From assembly GCA_026388315.1 (NCBI GenBank), contig JAPLKA010000044.1, forward strand, positions 1-57,331: a DNA stretch of 57,331 nt. Reading direction: 5' to 3'. The stretch is from Pseudomonadota bacterium (lineage in GTDB: Bacteria; Desulfobacterota; Syntrophorhabdia; Syntrophorhabdales; Syntrophorhabdaceae). Positions 52,635 through 57,331 of the stretch are shown piece by piece. Below the pieces are notes generated by a model that was given only the letters and a program-made list of their open reading frames with translations, made no database searches and was not told the DNA's origin. Position 1 is the stretch's first letter. The number at the start of each line of letters is the position of its first letter. Made by a program: the position numbers and the translations under genes.

Positions 52635-54236
52635 TCACTGCAAGTCTTCCTTTCTCTTCCATTTTCGGTGTGAGGTAACGGCAAACCGGTGGGCTTCATC
52701 GCGCATTTTGACTATCTCTTTGAATACCGGTGATACCCTGGGGAGTACAAGCGGGTTTTTCCGGTTTGGGGCATAGATTAGATCATCCATCCCTCTTCTC
52801 CTCTCTCCCTTGGCAATGCCAATGACATCCCTGTCGATATTCTGCCCTCTAAGCGCTTTAGTTGCTGCAGAAAGTTGCCCCTTTCCACCATCAACAATAA
52901 AGAGGTCGGGCAGCGGCCCTATTTTTTCATCCGTGAGCCTTCTCTTAAGCACCTCGGCCATAGCAGCCACATCGTCCATGGACGGCGCCGACCGTATATG
53001 GAATACCCTGTAACCCTTCTTATATGTTTTAAACGCCTCGAAAACCACCATCACCCCTGTGGGGTTTGCACCGAATAAATGCGAAATGTCATAGATTTCA
53101 ATCCGCTCAGGTGCTTTCCTCAGATGCAATGATCTTTTGAAGGCATCTCCGAGGTCAAGCGCCTCAGGCTCAAGAAGGTTTTCTATGGCAAGGGGAATGA
53201 TTTCCTTTGACAACCTGCTCCTTGGGCCGTAAATACTGACAACGCCTTTTTTCCTCTCCTTCAGATGCTTCTCCAGAAAGTGTCTGTCTTCAATATCCTC
53301 TGAAAGGATAATCTCCTCGGGGATCGGCCTTGTGTTATAATACTGAAAAAGGAATGACGATATGGCTTCTTCGTAGGCAACTTTCATCAAGGATTCTTTA
53401 AAATGTTTTTTTGAGACGAGTACGCCTTTTCTGAAGGTAAGCAAAACGATCTTAACTCCATGATCCCCTTCAAGGAATGCCCATACATCCCTGTTCCTTC
53501 CGAGGTGTTCATGGACACGCTGCTTTTCCACCATCCCCTTGATGGCCAGATATCTCTCCTTCAGTTGCTTCGCCTCTTCAAAATTCCAGTTTTCGGAGGT
53601 TTCTTTTATCCGTCGCTGGAGCTCCTTCAGGAGTTTCTCGTCCTTTCCTGACAGCAAATCGACGAGTTCGTCAACGACCTTCCTGTATGTCTGCTGATCT
53701 GTGTGCCCGGCACATGGGCCGAGACACTTCTCCAGTTCAAAAAGCATGCAGGCCCGCTTTCTCTTCCTGAAAACAGTATCTTTACACCGTCTTATCGCAT
53801 ATACCGTCTGAACAAGTTTCATTACATCCTTTACGTCCCGTGCATGGGGATAGGGACCGAAATAGAGCGCCCCGTCGTCTTTAATGTCTCTCGTTATATA
53901 AAGGGCCGGAAATGTTTCCTTTACGGTAAGTTTTAGGGAAACATAGGTTTTATCATCCTTGAGGTTGATATTATATTTTGGCGAGTTTTCTTTTATGAGG
54001 TTATTTTCTAAAAGGAATGCCTCCTTTTCACTCCCCGTCAGCATAATCTCGATGTTTTCAATATTACTAACCAGGCGGGATGTCTTGGGATCTTTTTCGC
54101 TCTCGCGGAAGTAACTCCTCACCCTGTCCTTGATGTTCTTCGCTTTACCAATGTAGATGATATTCTGCTCTTTATCACGAAATGTGTATACACCTGATGA
54201 TTCAGGGAGGGAGTTTATAATCGTTTCGTCGATCAT
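52635..54236 (-). CDS. uvrC: UvrC excinuclease subunit lacking the C-terminal HhH domain
   Basis: A 533-residue protein. The GIY-YIG domain (SSGVYTFRDKE, IIYIGKAKNIKDRVRSYF), the UVR motif (NWNFEEAKQLKERYLAIK) and the RNase H-like 5' nuclease (IEIYDISHLFGANPTGVMVVFE, DLFIVDGGKGQL, RDEAHRFAVTSHRK) are present. Usual UvrC proteins continue for 60-80 residues with a helix-hairpin-helix DNA-binding pair; this one stops at KRKEDLQ. The frame after the TGA is only the antisense of the neighbour. Its start codon overlaps the vapC remnant by 4 nt. Confidence 0.93.
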   Translation of the reverse strand: MIDETIINSLPESSGVYTFRDKEQNIIYIGKAKNIKDRVRSYFRESEKDPKTSRLVSNIENIEIMLTGSEKEAFLLENNLIKENSPKYNINLKDDKTYVSLKLTVKETFPALYITRDIKDDGALYFGPYPHARDVKDVMKLVQTVYAIRRCKDTVFRKRKRACMLFELEKCLGPCAGHTDQQTYRKVVDELVDLLSGKDEKLLKELQRRIKETSENWNFEEAKQLKERYLAIKGMVEKQRVHEHLGRNRDVWAFLEGDHGVKIVLLTFRKGVLVSKKHFKESLMKVAYEEAISSFLFQYYNTRPIPEEIILSEDIEDRHFLEKHLKERKKGVVSIYGPRSRLSKEIIPLAIENLLEPEALDLGDAFKRSLHLRKAPERIEIYDISHLFGANPTGVMVVFEAFKTYKKGYRVFHIRSAPSMDDVAAMAEVLKRRLTDEKIGPLPDLFIVDGGKGQLSAATKALRGQNIDRDVIGIAKGERRRGMDDLIYAPNRKNPLVLPRVSPVFKEIVKMRDEAHRFAVTSHRKWKRKEDLQ

Positions 54237-54362
54237 GTATCTACTATCTTTAACCCCAGAAACTTTACCATCGGATCGAAGTCTTTGTCGTCATGTAACA
54301 AAGATGACCGTTTTCTTGCCATTGAAGTAGTCGATCCACACGGACAAGTCAACGAGAATCAT
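54233..54362 (-). pseudogene. vapC: VapC toxin remnant with large internal deletion
   Basis: The first codons read MILVDLSVWIDYFNGKK, the standard PIN-domain VapC N-terminus, then the frame stops. In the -1 frame the sequence continues as SLLHDDKDFDPMVKFLGLKIV and ends DT-TGA, the standard VapC C-terminus. About 90-100 middle codons, including most catalytic acidic residues, are gone. The intact gene would have overlapped vapB by ATGA, as this remnant still does, and uvrC by 4 nt. Confidence 0.85.
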
Positions 54363-54553
54363 CTGACTAACCGCATCTCGTTAAGATCGCCGGTCCATTT
54401 AAGTTTTCCCCGAAGCCCCTTTATTCTCTCCTGGTTCTTCATTTGTAGCAACAATTTCAGCCCCTCTTCTATTGCGGCCTTTCTTGTTCTCAAACCGGAC
54501 GCCTTGAGAGCAGATTCCATCAGTTTGTCATCAATAACTACATTCGTTCTCAT
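54359..54553 (-). CDS. vapB: VapB-type antitoxin, now without a full toxin
   Basis: A 64-residue protein: MRTNVVIDDKLMESALKASGLRTRKAAIEEGLKLLL (in part) is a ribbon-helix-helix DNA-binding domain, and the tail LRGKLKWTGDLNEMR is the toxin-binding peptide. ATG at 54553 is used, preceded by a GAGAGGCGAGGA purine run; a longer frame to 54595 is untypical. Its stop overlaps the vapC remnant's ATG. It may still repress its promoter. Confidence 0.85.
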   Translation of the reverse strand: MRTNVVIDDKLMESALKASGLRTRKAAIEEGLKLLLQMKNQERIKGLRGKLKWTGDLNEMRLVR

Positions 54554-54595
54554 TCCTCGCCTCTCATGTGTATTGATTATCCATATTATACACAT

Positions 54596-54834
54596 CGATG
54601 GAACTGCCTGGTAGTCTTATTTTTTCAATACACAACCTCTGGGCTGAGGCTTTTCCCAACTTTAGGAAGGTTGTATGCTTTCTATGCCAACAGGATGACT
54701 GCCTTTCACTTACAAATAAATTATTTAGAATGAATGAGTTATCGAGGATTACGAATTAAAATGGGGTATAACGTTTGACTTCAGCGTACAACAAAAGCGT
54801 AATTTTGGTAGTCCACCGGAACCATTTTTTAGAA
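54596..54834. other. Intergenic, no gene seen
   Basis: About 239 nt of AT-rich DNA upstream of vapB and downstream of the caspase-like gene. I found no credible gene, RNA or strong hairpin. Confidence 0.45.
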
Positions 54835-56532
54835 TCAATGCCAGTTCAAGTTTGAAACCTCCTGCTGAAACTCCGTTGCCACATCATTGATACTTTCGAA
54901 TTTACCTCCGAAAAGGCCAGCTTTAAGTGGCTCCCAGTTTTCCTTCAATGCACGCGCTTCACCAATTATGCGTGTGAGCGGAGCGTTGTTGTACCCACGA
55001 TTTTTCCAACCAAAACGACCAATTGGCCCCCACACATATTTTTCGCGTTGCTTTCTAAGATCGGCAGCAGCCAGAGCAAAAAGCACCTCGAATTCGTCAA
55101 AGGACCTCTCGTAGCTTTTTCCAATAAATAGAACATCATCAAGCTTAGGTTGAAGTATTTTGAACAGATATTCACTCATTGGTGCATAATATCTCTCATA
55201 CCCTGGCAACTGCTTAAATATGTTCATACGGGTTAATTCAAGAATTGCGTTTGCGATAGCTTCAACGAAAAACTCATCCTGCTGCCTGCGCTCGGAAAAA
55301 CCAACCTGCGTATAAAAAATGTTTGCCAACGAGTCGTATCTCTTGCCTTCAACTGCAGCTATGCCCGAATAATAAAGTCCGATAATCAATGGATACCAAC
55401 GAAGATTTGCCCATACTTCAAGCCCGTCTTGCGGTTCAAGGCGATCTGTTGACCTTGCCATAACTTTCTGCAGAATTGCTTTGTGGGTGGGTTTGCCCCA
55501 ATAAGCAATGCAGGCGGTGAGTAAGGCGAGATCGTTACTGCGTTCCTCGTACTTGGAAATTCTCTCAAGGAGTTCATCCTTAGAGAACTGGTTTTGAACT
55601 TTGAAATGATCCTCATTGGTAACAGATAGAAATCGCTGGACTTCCTCTATAATGAAATCGTGTAACTCAATCGATGAGGAGTCACTTGCTAATAACGATT
55701 TGATCCTCTTTATTTTGCTTGACGTGGATTCTCTGGAGAAGTCTTCTTCTGAAAACGGTATAACGATGAGGCTATCGAGGTCTTTATCCTCGGATTTCTC
55801 TATGTCTGATAGATGAGGTGCCTGCAAGATGAAATCCCCGTCTCCATCGAAGTAGCCATAATGTGGCGTTTGGTTCGAATTCTTGTCGTTTGCTACCTTT
55901 GTATGGACATATGACATCAGGCCGCTGGCTGTTAATATACCGTTTTCAGTAGCCGCTTTTCCGCGAAGTCCCTCAATTAAATGACCAGTAAAAACAGAAT
56001 GATTAGGTAGTGGTCCTCCAGAGTCTGAAACCACTTCATCCGCTTTTCCTGCTGTAAGGACTTGACGGGAATACCTAAGCATCATGTCTCTCAAAAAGCG
56101 TGTACTGCCTGGATAAAGGCTTCGAGTCAGAGCCAAACCGCCATAGCACGCATCCATTATAAAAAACATGTGCTTGGCCCGTATCAACTCGGCGTTCCGC
56201 GTGAGTTCATCCCACCTGATAAACGTGGAAAAATCTTCCATATCCGCATCGTAAGGCACCAGATAGCCGACTTCCCCACGGATTCCGGTGCGCGTATGGC
56301 CGTGCCCTGCGAAGAAGATGAAGATTCGTTCGTCGAGATCAATGTCAGATAAAGTAAAGCGCATGAAACAACGTAAGATGTTCTCCTTGGTTGCTTCGCC
56401 ATCTACGAGATAAGTTATATTATCTTGTGGAAATGCAAGCGCATTAACCAAAACGTTTTTAATCTCCTCAGCATCACTAACAGCATATGATAGAGGCGAC
56501 GCATTCTTGTAAAGATTGATGCCAATTATCAA
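54835..56532 (-). CDS. Caspase-like cysteine protease (peptidase C14 family) with a large C-terminal domain
   Basis: At least 565 residues. The caspase domain spans ~1-235: IIGINLYKNASPLSYAVSDAEEI, the His loop FFAGHGH (His77) and the Cys loop IMDACYGG (Cys129), numbered from 56532. Residues ~250-565 are helical and contain WYPLIIGLYYSGIAAVEGKRYDSL, a pattern I have seen in C-terminal domains of bacterial NTPase/defence proteins. No signal peptide. The codon at 56532 is TTG without a ribosome site. The frame stays open to a TAG at 56605-56607, and GGAGGAA (56590-56596) precedes an in-frame ATT at 56586, so the start is uncertain. Neighbours are toxin-antitoxin genes. Confidence 0.85.
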   Translation of the reverse strand: MIIGINLYKNASPLSYAVSDAEEIKNVLVNALAFPQDNITYLVDGEATKENILRCFMRFTLSDIDLDERIFIFFAGHGHTRTGIRGEVGYLVPYDADMEDFSTFIRWDELTRNAELIRAKHMFFIMDACYGGLALTRSLYPGSTRFLRDMMLRYSRQVLTAGKADEVVSDSGGPLPNHSVFTGHLIEGLRGKAATENGILTASGLMSYVHTKVANDKNSNQTPHYGYFDGDGDFILQAPHLSDIEKSEDKDLDSLIVIPFSEEDFSRESTSSKIKRIKSLLASDSSSIELHDFIIEEVQRFLSVTNEDHFKVQNQFSKDELLERISKYEERSNDLALLTACIAYWGKPTHKAILQKVMARSTDRLEPQDGLEVWANLRWYPLIIGLYYSGIAAVEGKRYDSLANIFYTQVGFSERRQQDEFFVEAIANAILELTRMNIFKQLPGYERYYAPMSEYLFKILQPKLDDVLFIGKSYERSFDEFEVLFALAAADLRKQREKYVWGPIGRFGWKNRGYNNAPLTRIIGEARALKENWEPLKAGLFGGKFESINDVATEFQQEVSNLNWH

Positions 56533-56606
56533 TGCGCGGCTATTTGTGTAGTGAGTTTTTAGAAGAAATCTAATATCTCTTAAAATATCTTCCTCCGATC
56601 GGCCCT

Positions 56607-56910
56607 ACCAAGTTATTGCATAGTTTTATGAAATATTATCAATGTTGATAGAATTATTCAATCAGTAATTAGTATTGCTTAATGCCACTTGAAAGGTTGC
56701 ATCTAAGGCAGAAACCGCGAAGCGCACATTACAGGAAGAACATCCCAGACTATGCAGGGACAGAAAACAAGCTGTCAAGCATTTGCTCATTTCATTCAGT
56801 TACAACAAATCCAGGCAAGGGGCTGATGTGCAGATTTGTAAGGGTTGATGTCTTCATAGGGTGTAAGATAATGATAAAATAAGTTCTCCACAACATTCTA
56901 CCACTCTTTT
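56607..56910. other. Intergenic region, no supported gene
   Basis: About 300 nt between hicB and the caspase-like gene. A 66-codon plus-strand frame at 56682-56882 has no recognised family and no clear ribosome site. AT-rich DNA near 56600-56680 may hold the caspase gene promoter. Confidence 0.4.
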
Positions 56911-57246
56911 TCAAACGTGGGCGGCTTTACCCAAGACATCTTCTGCCCATTGATTAAGACTTTTCCCTACGGTTTTTGCTGTGGAAATAGCTCTGGCATG
57001 AACCTCAGGAGAAACACGGAGCATCATCTTACCGGAAGCTGCCTTCAATGGTCTGCGGCCTGTGGCAGCACAATCTGCTATATAATGATCAATGGCAGCC
57101 TGGAAATCGGCCTGGAGTTCTTTTACGGTTTCTCCATGGAATGTGATGCTATCCGCAATTCCTATAATCTTGCCGGCAAAAATATTATCTCTTTGATCAA
57201 ATTCGATCCGGGCCGTATACCCCTTATAGGTCATTACATTTTTCAT
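56911..57246 (-). CDS. hicB: HicB-family antitoxin
   Basis: A 111-residue protein. The N-terminal degenerate RNase H-like HicB domain (YTARIEFDQRDNIFAGKIIGI, FHGETVKELQADFQAAIDHYI in part) is followed by a ribbon-helix-helix/Arc-like domain (LRVSPEVHARAISTAKTVGKSLNQWAEDVL in part). ATG at 57246 follows GGAGGTGACACC, a strong ribosome site. It overlaps the hicA stop by 4 nt (ATGA). Confidence 0.9.
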   Translation of the reverse strand: MKNVMTYKGYTARIEFDQRDNIFAGKIIGIADSITFHGETVKELQADFQAAIDHYIADCAATGRRPLKAASGKMMLRVSPEVHARAISTAKTVGKSLNQWAEDVLGKAAHV

Positions 57247-57331
57247 GGTGTCACCTCCAATTGTATCAACCACTCGCGCAGTTCTTCGACCTGATACTTT
57301 TTTGCTTCCTTGCCCGGGTGGGGTCGATGAA
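57243..57331 (-). CDS. hicA: HicA toxin, 3' end only (cut by window edge)
   Basis: The minus-strand frame entering from the edge reads HRPHPGKEAKKYQVEELREW and then LIQLEVTP-stop. This matches the C-terminus of longer HicA/YcfA mRNA interferases (HPGKE...Y/V...). The rest lies outside the window. The stop overlaps the hicB start, the usual toxin-first hicAB order. Confidence 0.72.
   Translation of the reverse strand, partial: HRPHPGKEAKKYQVEELREWLIQLEVTP

Noticed and set aside
52635-52637. uvrC stop TGA considered as selenocysteine
   Set aside because: No homology continues after it; the following frame is antisense of the TPR/SH3 gene.
56682-56882. 66-codon plus-strand frame
   Set aside because: No family, no clear ribosome site and not needed to explain the region.

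Overview
The window reads as chromosome of a strictly anaerobic Gram-negative bacterium, most like a Desulfobacterota (former Deltaproteobacteria) member of the syntroph/sulfur-metabolising kind. The evidence is a rubrerythrin/superoxide reductase/PerR-type operon, a tungsten-type aldehyde ferredoxin oxidoreductase with its polyferredoxin, a LUD-domain protein, selenocysteine use, Tat-exported Fe-S proteins, many lipoproteins and TPR proteins, and several PAS-GGDEF and HD-GYP proteins. The phylum is inference from gene style; no rRNA gene is present. I saw no tRNA, CRISPR array or complete insertion sequence.

Layout. 1-2.4 kb: the 3' part of a pentapeptide-repeat gene cut by the window edge, then a cysteine desulfurase overlapping a DUF3343 Se/S-carrier-like gene. 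2.3-9.0 kb, minus strand: a compact run of nitrilase-like protein (catalytic Cys changed to Ser), small Cys protein, argS, lepB, TPR protein, lipoprotein and DUF362 ferredoxin. 9.2-10.7 kb: perR-dfx-rbr oxidative-stress operon with an inverted-repeat operator. 10.8-14.8 kb: tatA-tatC, a glmU that has lost its acetyltransferase half, and glmS. 14.8-17.7 kb: sparse, hairpin-rich DNA with a small secreted protein, a second pentapeptide protein and a PilZ protein. 17.7-20.8 kb: a ParA gene with two different ParB genes. 20.9-28.7 kb: gltX, small envelope proteins, an anti-sigma-like kinase, a zincin, glmM, a left-handed beta-helix protein and a LUD protein. 28.8-33.3 kb: diguanylate cyclase, larE, thiE, thiM. 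33.4-40.3 kb: a sulfur assimilation region (metX, metW, metY, Rrf2 regulator, rhodanese-MoeB/HesA protein, ThiS-like carrier, cysK). 40.4-47.9 kb: polyferredoxin-AOR, SUMF1-type protein, membrane PAS-GGDEF protein and a convergent GAF-PAS-HD-GYP protein. 47.9-54.2 kb: enoyl-CoA hydratase, DUF6599 protein, Tat aldo/keto reductase, TPR/SH3 protein, shortened uvrC. 54.2-57.3 kb: an accessory end with vapB and a deleted vapC, a caspase-like protease and hicB/hicA.

The most notable item is the rhodanese-MoeB/HesA gene at 37866-38999. Its reading frame is interrupted by TGA exactly where E1-like sulfur-carrier activating enzymes have their conserved cysteine. Homology continues in frame for 79 codons after it, and a hairpin with bulged U and a GU-containing loop (bacterial SECIS type) follows 12 nt downstream. 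I read it as a 377-residue selenoprotein (Sec298). With the GG-ended ThiS-like carrier, cysK, metX/metY/metW and an Rrf2 regulator with palindromes upstream, it suggests a carrier-thiocarboxylate route to cysteine and/or homocysteine using a selenocysteine E1 enzyme. The cysteine desulfurase/DUF3343 pair at the left end fits selenium or sulfur trafficking in the same organism.

Other points: glmU decay next to an intact glmS, with glmM and a separate beta-helix protein 12 kb away; loss of toxin vapC by internal deletion; a caspase-like gene lacking an obvious start codon; and several families of non-coding repeats.
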